Counted from the stretch's first letter, positions 48,634-59,199 are shown. The stretch is 64,000 nt of DNA from Platerodrilus igneus (GCA_036346225.1 JARFIW010000905.1:558001-622000), one strand, 5' to 3'. Notes: generated by a model from the letters alone, not told the origin. A program made the numbers and translations.

Positions 48634-48952
48634 CTATGTACTGCTTAGAAATTGTAAGCATAAATGTCCGCAAAACACAGTACCGTACGATTGTTCTTGG
48701 TTAAAGTTATAAAGAATTTTACATTTACCCCCGCTATTCCAATAACTTATCAACTCTGTTGGCGGTCGCAGGTTTCCGTAGCTGTCATAGTATATAGCGC
48801 TACTACCGTACTTTTTATAAGAGGTCCAATGCGTACCTAATCCTTCTATTCCTTCTAAATTAATTATACCACATTCTTTTAAATTAACTTTCTTGGGAAG
48901 GTTGTTTCTCATAAACACTCCACGGAAATGTGGTACTTCTATTTGAGGTTTT
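48634..48952 (-). pseudogene. Adenain-like cysteine protease, minus arm of element 2, N-terminally deleted
   Basis: Maturation protease of the adenovirus type. The catalytic triad is visible: His in 'GTHWTSYKK', Asp in 'YYDSYGNLRPP', Cys in 'VFCGHLCLQF'. Compared with the plus arm, about 70 bp at the 5' end are missing, removing the normal start; CAAA at the join fits a microhomology deletion. The first Met left is in 'FMRNNLPKKV'. It lies between VP1 and penton. Confidence 0.85.
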
Positions 48953-48959
48953 GTTGGGG

Positions 48960-49556
48960 TTAAAAATGACCAAAACCTTTTTTATAACGTTTGATGTACA
49001 TGCCGTTTCCGACTGCAATGTCCTCCATTGTTTTGTTATGGCGTTGTTTTTCCGCTAGTTGTTCCTTAGCTATTTTAGTATCTGAAACTGTTTTTGCAAC
49101 AGCAGCTGCACCTCCAGTAAGAGTACCAAGGGCGCTTAGGCCTGCAAAAATTGGTATTAGTGGTAGAGAACTTCCTGTTTTAGGAATTGATATAATACGA
49201 GCTGATTTAATATGCTTCTTTTGTTTTGCTGTATTGGCGGCCTTAATTGCTATATTGATTGCATCCATAATATTAGATTCTTTAGCCTTTTTTAAAGCTG
49301 TACGTGCTTGTTTGATAATACTTTTAATACCTAGCGTACTTCTTATTTTACGTTTCTTTATCAGTTTTCTTTTTTTATTGATATTTTTTGTTCCTAGTGA
49401 TGCACAGGCACCCATACCAAGTTTTACTTTAGCTTTCATTGCGGTAGCTACTCCAAATGCTGCTGCTTTTTTACCTAAAGACGATTCACCAGAATTTAGT
49501 CTTTTTGTAGCTAACTGAGCTAACTTCGAATCTGCTACATTACACGGTAGTAGCAA
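48960..49556 (-). pseudogene. VP1-like protein, minus arm of element 2, lacking the PLA2 domain
   Basis: It contains the post-PLA2 basic helical part ('LGKKAAAFGVATAMKAKV', 'NKKRKLIKKRKIRS') and the pX-like hydrophobic segment 'LPLIPIFAGLSALGTLTGGA', then 'VAKTVSDTKIAKEQLAEKQ' and a 'YIKRYKKGFGHF' end. The N-terminal PLA2 domain is absent, cut at about 49556. The open frame may start at a fortuitous Met. Confidence 0.8.
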
Positions 49557-49600
49557 AGTTTTACTCTAGTACATTCCTCGTCAGTTGCAAGACATTCCTT

Positions 49601-49861
49601 ATTTTCAACATTAAATATAATTATGAATTTCCTTATGACGAAGCAGTCATTAAAAATATTAAAAGATACCCGCAAGACATTGAAATTCTTATAAACGAAA
49701 AAAGTTATGTAATTGCACAGTTACAAGGATTTTTGCTTAAACGTATGGATGTAATCAGCTTTCGTGACAGCGTTGCTATCACAAACAATACCACAATGTT
49801 TCTTGATTTTATATTAAAAGTTCCTTTCAAAGCAAGTGGAGCCCTCGACATTCAAACATAG
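49601..49861 (+). pseudogene. Open coding fragment without start codon, unknown family
   Basis: About 85 codons open on the plus strand ending TAG at 49859-49861, lacking an upstream Met. Residues include 'FPYDEAVIKNIKRYPQDIE', 'YVIAQLQGFLLKRMDVISF' and 'MFLDFILKVPFKASGALDI'. The composition looks like real protein. I do not recognise it. It sits at the centre of the inverted duplication, ahead of the integrase. Confidence 0.45.
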
Positions 49862-49912
49862 AATTATTTATTAATGGTATTTAATAAATCCTGATTAGAA
49901 AAAAAAAGTATT

Positions 49913-50683
49913 ATGATAGTTGCTCTATCAAAAGTGAAAGAGGATATAGTAAATGAAGTTCGTAAACCAGCAAGGATAAATTTCAAGAGCCGCAAAGTGA
50001 TAGTCAAAGGTTTAAATGACCTTCTTCAGACCGATTTGATTGAAATGCTACCATATTCGCAAACAAACAAAAGACTTAAATACATTTTAGTAGTTACTGA
50101 TTGTTTCTCCAAATACATATGGGTTGTACCACTTAAAAGTAAAACGGGTATTGATGTTACTGCTGCAATGAAAACAATTTTAAATAAATTTAAAAATCAA
50201 CCAAGAAATTTGCAGTCTGATTTTGGTAAAGAATATTATAACAAACACTTTCAATCCTTAATGCAGACATATGGCATAAACCATTATAGTGTTTTTTTTA
50301 CAGAAAAAGCATGCATTGTGGAACGTGTAATTAGAACTATAAAGGGAAAAATGTGGCGCTTATTTAACCTGAACGGTTCTTACATTTGGATAAAAAATTT
50401 AAGCGATATTGTAAATTACCAAAATATTCAATTAAAGACTGTGAGAATTAGTAAACACAGGGAAGCATTTACGAAATGTTACACGCCAAACTAGTCAACT
50501 AAAATTTTTAAGATTAAAAAAGTAAACGTAACCAATCCGACAACATATATATTAGAAGATCAAGACGAGAAAGAAATCAAAGGTGCATTTTATGGAATGG
50601 AGTTGCAAAAGATTAAACATCCAGGAATTTACCTGGTAGAAAAAGTCCTAAAAAAGAGTTTAAATAAAGTCTTTGTAAAATGA
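49913..50683 (+). pseudogene. rve integrase of element 2
   Basis: It starts 'MIVALSKVKEDIVNEV'. The core has the three catalytic residues in 'LQTDLIEML', 'LQSDFGKEYYN' and 'ACIVERVIRTIKGKMW'. Compared with element 1, about 45 codons after 'WIKNLSDIVNYQN' are deleted. A TAG at 50492-50494 ('CCAAACTAGTCA') precedes the C-terminal 'TYILEDQDEKEIKGAFYGM' and 'GIYLVEKVL'. The TAG is at the same alignment position as in the element 1 integrase. It converges with the accessory gene, 93 bp apart. Confidence 0.88.
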
Positions 50684-50776
50684 CAAAGGCTTCTCTAACG
50701 TACACAATAGCTGGATCGATAAAAATAATGTTTGCTAGAAGTTGTTATAATAGTTAATAAGGCCAACATTGTAAAA

Positions 50777-51310
50777 TTATATTAAAATAAATAATACAGA
50801 CACAATCTTTCTATTTTTTTTATTATTATCAAACCAATCTTTTAATAACAAGGTATTCTGTTTTGCACATTGCAGATTATTATTGCTGTGTCTATAACAA
50901 TGGATGTTACATAGTAAACGATTGTCGATTTTTAACTCCGATAGATTAGGACAACCTAGTGCAAGCACATCAGTTACAACGTTTTGCATTAGATAGGTTT
51001 CAATCAATTTCTTCTTTTCTAGACCCTTTACAAATACTTCTTCACCGGATCGGATAATTTGCTTCAAATAAAGCGCTATATAAGATGACACCATTCCAGC
51101 CGTTGAAGATTCATCCCAAGAAAGACCATGAATATTCCTTGTCACCCAGTCGTTATGGTTTATATGATCTTGGCTCAAACAACTAGACTGTATTGGCAGT
51201 TTAAAAATTTGACGCCAAACATTACCTAACAACAATTCTAAAACCGCAATTTCTTTGCACACAAACTCGTTTTTCTTGTATTTAAATCCCTGAATATCAA
51301 TTATATACAT
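50777..51310 (-). CDS. Accessory 'DIQGFK' family protein of element 2
   Basis: Intact ORF of 177 codons, nearly the same as the 5.2-5.7 kb gene: 'MYIIDIQGFKYKKNEF', 'NIHGLSWDESSTAGM', 'EEVFVKGLEKKKLIE', 'ALGCPNLSELKI', and the Cys-x2-His…Cys-Ala end with 'LLLKDWFDNN'. The upstream 450 bp and downstream 50 bp also match. Two intact copies in otherwise broken elements are noteworthy. Function unknown. Confidence 0.68.
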   Translation of the reverse strand: MYIIDIQGFKYKKNEFVCKEIAVLELLLGNVWRQIFKLPIQSSCLSQDHINHNDWVTRNIHGLSWDESSTAGMVSSYIALYLKQIIRSGEEVFVKGLEKKKLIETYLMQNVVTDVLALGCPNLSELKIDNRLLCNIHCYRHSNNNLQCAKQNTLLLKDWFDNNKKNRKIVSVLFILI

Positions 51311-51573
51311 GTTTATATATGTAAATATGTAAATATATGCAGTAAACTTCGACTAATTAAATTAATATTAGGAGCAATCTCCTTATATAGCAGATTATCA
51401 CCATCTGCGTACTTTGCTAACCTACTTTTCAACCTACACAAAAGTGAACACGCATTTTGAATTGAAACCGCCTCATGTGTATTTGCAGCCTCTAAACATA
51501 AAAAAAAAACATAAATCAGAATCCACTTTAATTAAACACAATTGACTTGAATGCCATATTTTGCATCTGACCT

Positions 51574-51770
51574 ACTTTATAACTTTTCGCTAAAAAACCG
51601 AATTCAAAACAGCTTCACATTTTTCTCTGCACTTACATTTTTCAATGTAGCATACGTGTGTTTTGAAGTCACACACGTATGTTCCATTGTAAGTAATATA
51701 AAACTGGTCTGACGTGGTCTGACGTGTCCACACGTATTTTACATTGAAAGTATATAAGGCCGGTCTGGAT
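51574..51770. repeat. Third copy of the 237-bp repeat of 5.96-6.43 kb
   Basis: Shares 'AAAACCGAATTCAAAACAGC', 'CATACGTGTGTTTTGAAGT' and 'ATTGAAAGTATATAAGGCC'. It again sits upstream of the accessory gene. Confidence 0.75.
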
Positions 51771-51774
51771 TTAA

Positions 51775-51955
51775 ATTATTAAAAACCAATTTTACAAAAC
51801 CGATTTCACTAAAAACGATTTTAACCGGTTTTTACCAAAGCGGTTTTTACCAGAACCGGCTTTCGGTTAATAAAACCGCTTTGTCAGAAACGATTTACCA
51901 ATACCGATTTTACCAAAACAGGTTTTAGTAAAAACCGATTTTACTAAAATCCCGT
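51775..51955. repeat. Array of short palindromic AAACCGGTTTT-type words
   Basis: About a dozen irregularly spaced copies of 'AAAACCG', 'CCGATTTTAC', 'CCGGTTTTTACCA' and their reverse complements in 180 bp, ending where the plus arm of element 2 begins. It could fold into many small hairpins. Confidence 0.7.
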
Positions 51956-51960
51956 GTTAC

Positions 51961-52263
51961 CATGCAATCAACATAGCAATTAAGGCCGCCAATACAGCAA
52001 AACATAAAAAGCATATTAAATCAGCTCGTATTATATCAATTCCTAAAACAGGGGGTTTTCTACCACTAATACCAATTTTTGCAGACCTACTTGGTACTTT
52101 TACTGGAGGTGCAGCTGCTGTTGCAAAAGCAGTGTCAGATACTAAAATAGCTAAGGAACAACTAGCGGAAAAACAACGTCATAACAAGGCAATGGAGGAC
52201 ATTGCAGTCGGAAAGGACATGTACATAAAACCTTATAAAAAAGGTTTTGGTCTTTTTTTAGCC
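51961..52263 (+). pseudogene. VP1-like fragment, plus arm of element 2
   Basis: Only the end of VP1 is present: 'NIAIKAANTAKQ'-type residues, then the pX-like segment ('FLPLIPIFADLLGTFTGGA') and 'TKIAKEQLAEKQRHN'. The start is cut at 51961 by the AAACCGG array. It corresponds to 49265-48960 of the minus arm. Confidence 0.72.
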
Positions 52264-52289
52264 CCTGCAAAACCTCAAAGGTACGCAAC

Positions 52290-52655
52290 TTGATTTTACC
52301 GAATCGAGCACTAAGCAATGTAGAATTAATAAAGTTTGTTAAGCAAATAGAAGTACCATATTTCCGTGGAGTGTTCATGAGAAACAATCTTTCCAAGAAA
52401 GTTAATTTAAAAGAATGTGGTATAATTAATTTAGATGGAATACAAGGTTTAGGCACGTATTGGACATCTTATAAAAAGTACGGTAGTAGCGCTATTTACT
52501 ATGACAGCTACGGAAACCTGCGATCGCCAATAGAGTTGATAAGTTATTGGAATAGCGGGGGTAAATGTAAAATTATTTATAACTTTAACCAAGAACAATC
52601 GTACGGTACTGTGTTTTGCGGACATTTATGCTTACAATTTCTAAGTAGCGCATAG
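52290..52655 (+). pseudogene. Adenain-like protease, plus arm of element 2, catalytic His lost
   Basis: The ORF is open with the full N-terminus ('NRALSNVELIKFVKQIEVP'), the Asp motif 'YYDSYGNLRSP' and the Cys motif 'VFCGHLCLQF'. In 'LGTYWTSYKK' a Tyr replaces the catalytic His found in the minus arm and in element 3. So the reading frame survives but the enzyme should be inactive. Confidence 0.85.
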
Positions 52656-52674
52656 AACTGCGTATGAAGTTGTC

Positions 52675-53343
52675 ATGTCGTACACTTTTACTCTAACGGA
52701 AAACACTTCAGTTTTAACAAACAAATTTAATCCGTCTATAAACTTGGATAATGATTCGGAGTACGTATTAGTATTAACAAATTTTGAGTCTTATAACACA
52801 ATTCCAAACATTGAAAAAGGAATAAATAATAAATTTTATTATGGATCTAACGGAGAATTCATAGAAATACCTGAATGTGCTTATGAGATTAGAGAAATTA
52901 ATAAATATCTTCAAAAAGCTTTAGGTGATTAAAGATGGCGTGGTCGTATGGAACAATCACGAAGCGCTAGAAAAACGCCAGTGTATATAGAAATTACAGC
53001 TGACAATAATACACTTAAATGTAGTATTAAATGTAGTGAAGATGTGAATTTTACCAAAAAGGATTCAATTGGTTCTCTACTCGGTTTCAATCCACGAAAA
53101 TTGCTAGCATATGCCACGCGCCAAGCAGACTACGCGATCAACATTTGTAAAGCGAATGCAGTTTTAATCGATTGTAATATTGCAAGTGGATCCTATTTAA
53201 ATAGTGAACCAGCCCATGTAATACATGAATTTTTTTCTCAAGTTCCTGCAGGTTTTAAAATTGTCGAGAGCCCACCTACAATTATATATCTACCAATCAG
53301 GTCACGTATAATAAATGAAATAATAGTTAAAGTGAAAATTTAG
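52675..53343 (+). pseudogene. Penton-like protein, plus arm of element 2
   Basis: The two ORFs (52675-52932 and 52948-53343) are in one frame separated by TAA at 52930-52932. Motifs match the minus arm. The C-terminus is shortened after 'RSRIINEIIVKVKI', where the minus arm continues. The lesions differ from those of the minus arm, so both arms decayed separately after duplication. Confidence 0.82.
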
Positions 53344-53403
53344 TTAATTTTAGAAGAGGACTGCTAACTGTAAGTTTGCATTTAAAAAAAATCTGCAATA
53401 GCC

Positions 53404-53532
53404 ATGGGTATTAAGTATAATGCACGCAATATGTCAAGAATTGCTATAAATGCTGGAAATTTCAAAACAATCGACACTCGATTGATTGTTTCAAGACCGT
53501 TAACAACACAAAACCGGCAGTTTCTACAATAG
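53404..53532 (+). pseudogene. Micro-ORF before MCP, element 2 plus arm
   Basis: Same 'MGIKYNARNMSRIAINAG' start as the minus arm. A TAG at 53530-53532 (Ser to stop) cuts it inside the 'FLQSLGL' core; the rest remains readable to the MCP start. Confidence 0.65.
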
Positions 53533-53564
53533 TTAGGACTGCATTTATTTAATTAAAAAGTAGA

Positions 53565-54766
53565 ATGAATAGTGAAATACTGAACGTGCGTGAAAAAGTT
53601 TACTTTGACAATGCAATTGTTAATATTGAAAAAAATACGCATCAGCCTTATGCTAACACATCTTTAAACTATAATGGTGAAATTCGAATCCCTATACAAC
53701 AACAAGATGTATACACCTTACCATCGAAGAGTATGCTGTACATAGAAGACAAATTAATTAAAACAGATGGAACGTCGTCTCAGACAGCAAAGTTTGTAAA
53801 TAATGGGGTTTTGCTGCTTTTTGATGAAATTAGATATGAGATTGGTGGTGTCATTGTAGATCGTGTTCGGAATCCTGGATTAACGTCTATAATGAAGGGA
53901 TATGTTTCATATAATAGCAATGAAAGGAAACATTCACAAAATGCTGGGTGTTTTCCTATGGATGATTGGCTAATAGTTGATGCCAATGGTAATTTTAATG
54001 TTGCAATAAACCTTTCAATGGTTCTCGGATTATGCGAAGATTCTAAAAAAATTATTTTAAACCTCCGCCATGAGTTAGTTTTACTACATTCTAGTTTTGA
54101 TACTAATGCTATAATTAATCCTACACCCGATGAAGAAATAAAAGTTGTTTTAAACAAAGTTTTATGGAAAATGCCGCATGTAGCGGTTGATGATACTCAA
54201 CGAATTAATTTAATAGAATGCGTTGCACAAAATCAGGATTTGCATATTCCGTTTAGAGGATGGGAGTTGCATGAATATCAACTTCTACAAAAACGCAACG
54301 TCATACATGGAACATTAAGATAACAATATAATTAGAAAAACCAAGATTTGTGATTGTTGGTTTCCAAACCAACCGAAAAAATAGATACATGAGCAACTAC
54401 AGTCGTTTTGATTATTGCTATTTAACCAACATGAAACTATATTTAAATTCAGAAATTTTCCCGTACGATAACTTAAATTTGAAGTTCGAGAATAAACAGA
54501 CTGCGTTGTTATATGAAATGTATGCCCAGTTTCAGCAATCATACTACGAAAAGGAAAATGAGCCACATTTTAATCCTGAAAATTTATGAAGTATTGCACC
54601 ATTAGTAGTCATAGATTGTTCTAGACAAAACGAAGCGTTAAAATCCGGTACTGTCGATATTAGATTAAAATTTGAAACTAGCAGAAACGTTTTGCCAAAT
54701 ACATCTTGTCATTGCCTTATACTTCATGATAAGATAGTCAAATACAATCACTCCGAAACAGTATAA
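53565..54766 (+). pseudogene. MCP, plus arm of element 2, nearly full length
   Basis: The first ORF (53565-54323) covers 'VLLLFDEIRYEIGG', 'RNPGLTSIMKGYVSYNSNE', 'VDANGNFNVAINLSMVLG', 'VLNKVLWKMPHVAV' and 'FRGWELHEYQLL'. A frameshift near 54290 moves to the frame with 'KPRFVIVGFQTNRKN', 'YCYLTNMKLYLNSEIFPYD' and 'LYEMYAQFQQSYYEKENE'. TGA at 54587-54589, then 'LVVIDCSRQNEALKSGTVD' and 'LILHDKIVKYN' to TAA 54764-54766. It is a double jelly-roll capsid protein of about 400 residues. Confidence 0.88.
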
Positions 54767-55280
54767 GAATATTATAATTACTTTATTATTTCTGTACCTT
54801 TACAAATTATGGAAAAACAGAAAAAAATAATAAATCATTTAGCAATCACTGTCTATTTATTATTATTTTACATGTTTTTTTTACAATATCAAATGTTTGA
54901 TTGCTAATGGAGTAGGGTAGCTAAGCCGGTTTGGCAACAGAGATCCACAGCAAGATATGTATACGCCGGTTCGAGAACAATATGAACAGCTAAGCCGCTT
55001 TGGGAAACAAAACGTGCAGCAAGATATGTATACGCCGCTTTGAGAACAAAATTGTCTTTGTGTGTAAATTTGTTGCGTCGGGGGTCGTTAGGTCTTTGGG
55101 TGTGCGTTCGGCGGGGTCGTTAGATTTTGTTGTGGGGTGGTGCGCGTGCGCTGGGGTGGAGATATTTTCTTAGGAAATTTTTAGCAGCGTTCACGACGTT
55201 AACTATTAAATATTAAATTTTAAAAATGTTGGTTCGTATTTTTCTGGGGTAGGTTAAGCTAAAAATTAAAACGCCGAGGT
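54767..55280. other. Non-coding DNA beyond element 2, with a 65-bp tandem pair
   Basis: At about 54915-55045 a unit with 'AGCTAAGCCG(G/C)TTTG' and 'AGCAAGATATGTATACGCCG' occurs twice. 55070-55150 is unusually GT-rich. No gene. Confidence 0.55.
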
Positions 55281-57870
55281 GAAGAATTTTTTAATATTAG
55301 GCAAACGCGTGCAAGTGGTAAAGAGTGTTTTAGCTCTCCTCATAAGCTGCGTTTTGTACGAAGTAGAAAATAAAATTGAGAAAATATACGAAATGTTATA
55401 TGATGGAGGTCAAATTTTAAACGTCTGCAGGTAAAATCTTGTAAAAAGAAGTCGTTCACTTCTCGCAATTTCAATGTCACGATAAAATACTAAGAATTTG
55501 CATGCAGTCGAATATAACCTCGTGTTTTTATCTGGTAATATATATGCAAATTATTCAACTTTTAATATAATGTATTTAATTAACATAAGGTGTGTTGCAA
55601 AACCATTCAAGACAGGTATGTCGTATATTTCCTTTTGGTTACATCATCCCAAAATAATTTATACAAGTACACTGAACTTGCAGTCGGATCTAACATATAA
55701 TCTTTTAATTATACCCGTATGAATTTAAAATATATGCAAATTATACCACCTTTCATCACGATTTATTTTACTCTCAAATTATTTGATTTGATCTTATATC
55801 AAGGCTTATGTATTAACTTTACAACTCAAGGTGTAGCATCAAGGTTTTACGTCACTCTCAAACTATAGAACTTAATAAAAATAGCTTTCCTTAGCACCAA
55901 TATCATTTAGAAAATATGTGTTTCATTAACATATACTTATTTATTAAATATTTCCTACCAAAATTTATTCAAAAATTTAAAAGTTCTTTATTTTCATTTT
56001 CATATAGGTAAAATCACCACGTTGCTATGCTCTCGGCTACCTAGTTCCGGCTACTTTTCCAAGGTCGTTGTGACGTCATAGCCTTTTATAAATATAGAGC
56101 AATGTAATACTATTCTAAAATTCTAAAAGAGTCTTTCTTACTAACCACAAATACATACAGCTTGTAGAACGCGGATGTATCCAAGTCAGTCCATCGGCAC
56201 ATAAAATAATCTTTTAATCCTTTCCTCTTTCTCTAATAAGATGTTCTTTGTCTAACACATCTTTGTATTGTTCGCGTATTGTCGCAGTGTCTTCTATTTA
56301 GTCCAACTTTCGCCTTTTGCATGCATTTCCTCTAATTCCAGCTGTCTTTTCTTCCACTTACAGAGTATGGCGTGCATAATTGGGCAATTTCCTGCAGCGT
56401 CAACGGAGAGAGTTTACTGCCAATATTTACGCGTTGTCGTACAACCTCTGGGCGAATGTTAGGCGTACTTATCAACCCCGATACCGAAATGGTTATTTCT
56501 TTTGGAATTGTAGAATATGGTGTTACAGATTGTGTAAAATATGTTACCTGCTTTAATGTAGCACTTGTGTAAGATTTTTATTTTATCTTGGCTGTTTTCC
56601 TACTCTACTATCTCCAAATAATTTACAGGTAAATAGTTAAAACTAAAAGCTGAAAGCACATACTTTATCAATTTTTCCCTTTTCTCTGGTTTTTCTGACA
56701 ACTTAATTTGCAAGCCGTCAATTTCTTTGTATTGCCGTTCCCCCAATACATGTACTGTAGCAGGTTATTATACACTAAACAGCAGCTATTTTGAAGCTTG
56801 TCCGATAACTTTCTCCACATTTTAGCGATACCAAGTACATTGGCGCCTTTAGGAAGTATAACTTACTATCTTCCAATAAGGTTAAACAGTCTTTTAAGGG
56901 ATTAGCGAATGTTGCTCTTAAATGTGCATCTGGACAACGTAAAAAATCTAGTATATAATTTCCAAGTTGTTTATTAACATCAGGATTTGTTATCTGACAC
57001 ACAAATTTGTTGTATATCTTAATTCTTGCATTGGTTGTTAGCCATGTTAAACAATCGAATTTATATTAAAATTAAGTTTAAATGGCTCCATGCTTGGCAT
57101 TAAATATTTTTAAATTTTGTTATGTATAATGCCAGAATAAAAATTTTAAAATGGTATTACATTGTTCTTTATTTATAAAAGGCTATGACGTCACAACGAC
57201 CTTGGAAAAGTAGCCGAAACTAGGTAGCCGAGAGCATAGCGAAGTGGTGATTTTACCTATATGAAGAATTTTGTTATGTTAAGTAAAAACGTGCAAGTGG
57301 TAAAGAATTTTTTAGCTTTCCTCAAAAGCTGTATTTTGTATGAAGTAGCGAATAACATTTAGAAAATATACGAAATGTGATATAATGGATCATATTATAA
57401 AGTCTGCATGTAAAAACATGTTGTTCACGATTTCATTACCAAGATAAAATAACAAGAATTCGCAGTCAAATATAACCTCGTGTTTTTTTATTGAAATTAT
57501 AGCTCTCTGGTAATATATATGCAAATTATTCAACTTTTAATATAATGGATTTAATTAACATAAGGTGTGTTTGCAAAAACATGTTAAGACTATTTCCTTC
57601 TTGGTATGCAAATTATACCACCTTTCATCACGATTTATTTGACTCTCAAATAAAAAATTAATTTGATCTTATATCAAGGTGTTCTTGCTTACATTTAGCA
57701 ATTTCAATATATATTTAATATGTGTGTGTATATGTAAAAACATGTTAAGACAGGTCACTCGTTATTTTATTCATGATTGCATCACCAAAATAATTTATAC
57801 AACCACACTAAACTCGTACCCGGATTTAAAATTTAACCTTTAAATGTATGCAAATAATGTCGTTATTTAA
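55281..57870. repeat. Direct repeats flanking an inverted-repeat element
   Basis: About 55281-55800 and 57262-57850 share long stretches ('CGTGCAAGTGGTAAAGA', 'AAAATATACGAAATGT', 'ATATAACCTCGTGTTTTT', 'GGTAATATATATGCAAATTA', 'AACATAAGGTGTGTT'). The second copy starts exactly at the right end of the 56.0-57.27-kb element. A weaker third trace lies near 57990. Confidence 0.75.
56000..57265. mobile_element. Element of about 1.27 kb with terminal inverted repeats of about 95 bp
   Basis: The left arm 56000-56094 and right arm 57172-57265 are inverted copies: 'TTCATATAGGTAAAATCACC', 'TATGCTCTCGGCTACCTAG', 'GGCTACTTTTCCAAGGTCGT', 'TGACGTCATAGCCTTTTATA'. ATAT borders both ends and may be the target duplication. 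The interior ORFs are short; a minus-strand stretch near 56775-57002 looks protein-like but is unidentified. Probably a non-autonomous DNA transposon, superfamily undecided. Confidence 0.7.
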
Positions 57871-59199
57871 AAGGTGGTGAAGAATTTGGATGGGGATGTA
57901 CTCATTCTCAAATGCGGAATGGTACTCCATAAGGCGTTCTGAACGGAGGCTTTGCACGCATTAGGTGATTGAATACTTCGGAGATTTTAGGTTAAGCAAA
58001 AACATGCACGTGTTGACGAATCTCCCGAGAATTTCAAAAATTATTTTTGTTTAAATATATAATATTAAAAGAAACACACAATATTTTAATGTTTTATTTA
58101 CAAAACTTACATTCTTTAATTGTCCCTATCTTTTGTAGGTGGCGGTAGCAGATTCTTATTTGAATAAAATATAGATAAGACTTCCACATTAAGAAAAATG
58201 TATCTTAGTTAAATGTACGGGATTTTATTAATTATAGTTTAGTAAAGTGCATGGTAGTTAATGACCTCGAGGTTGTGATATTTATAACAACATACCGATA
58301 TATGTAAATTATATATGGAAACTGCATAACTTCAAATCATTTTAGCATAATTGTTAATTACCAAAATTCATAATTTCTACTTCCGTTAAAACACATTAAG
58401 TAAGTAAGTTTATACATACCGATAATACAATGGTAAAAATTCTTCTACAACACATTAAACAGCTTATTTATATTTGCTACCTTAAACAACTATGCGGAGT
58501 GCATATAAATGTCAGAGGAAGATTTCTTATCGTTCCCTTCCAATCTTAAAATTTATATCGTCAATAAAATAATAAACAGATTACTAATAATAGGTCGTCA
58601 ATGGAACTAAAACAACATATACAAAATGTGTACAAATAAAAGACCACTTATTAATTAATCATGACTATAAATTCCTTTAAAGATTTGATATTCATAGGTA
58701 GTAACAATGTTGGTGCTATATATATAAACGACTTTTTATGAGCATAGTTTAAATTAAAATAACACCGAAATTTATGTAAATTTAATAGTTCTGGTTTATA
58801 GTTGGTTGATCTTTGGAGAATAAATTTTATGAAACTTAGGTTTAAGAAATTAATCATTTTACAGGTGGGATTAAATAAAATGTACTACTTTGATGATAAA
58901 ACCTATGCAATGCATTTTATGTTTACACAACTATAACATACTTTAAAATTTAATACCTCGGTAGTAGAATATAATTTTTAATTGTATTATTGTAACATAA
59001 AGTTTGCATAAAAATGCAAAATACATATCCGTTAAGAGGAATTTTTCAATATGATACTTACAGATTCGTTAGTAAGTTTTACAATTAAACTTATTTCAAG
59101 ACATTTTTGAAACACATCTTACTAGTCTCAAGGAATATGTATGTATGTAGGTATAAAATATACAAATAAAACACTACTTAATGTAAACATTATTCTTTA
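57871..59199. other. AT-rich DNA without recognised gene
   Basis: Short ORFs without motifs. Nothing else seen up to the end of the element 3 accessory gene. Confidence 0.4.

Noticed and set aside
49913..50683. Integrase of an LTR retrotransposon
   Set aside because: No RT or RNase H is linked; the C-terminal domain and the neighbours fit Polinton/adintovirus integrases.
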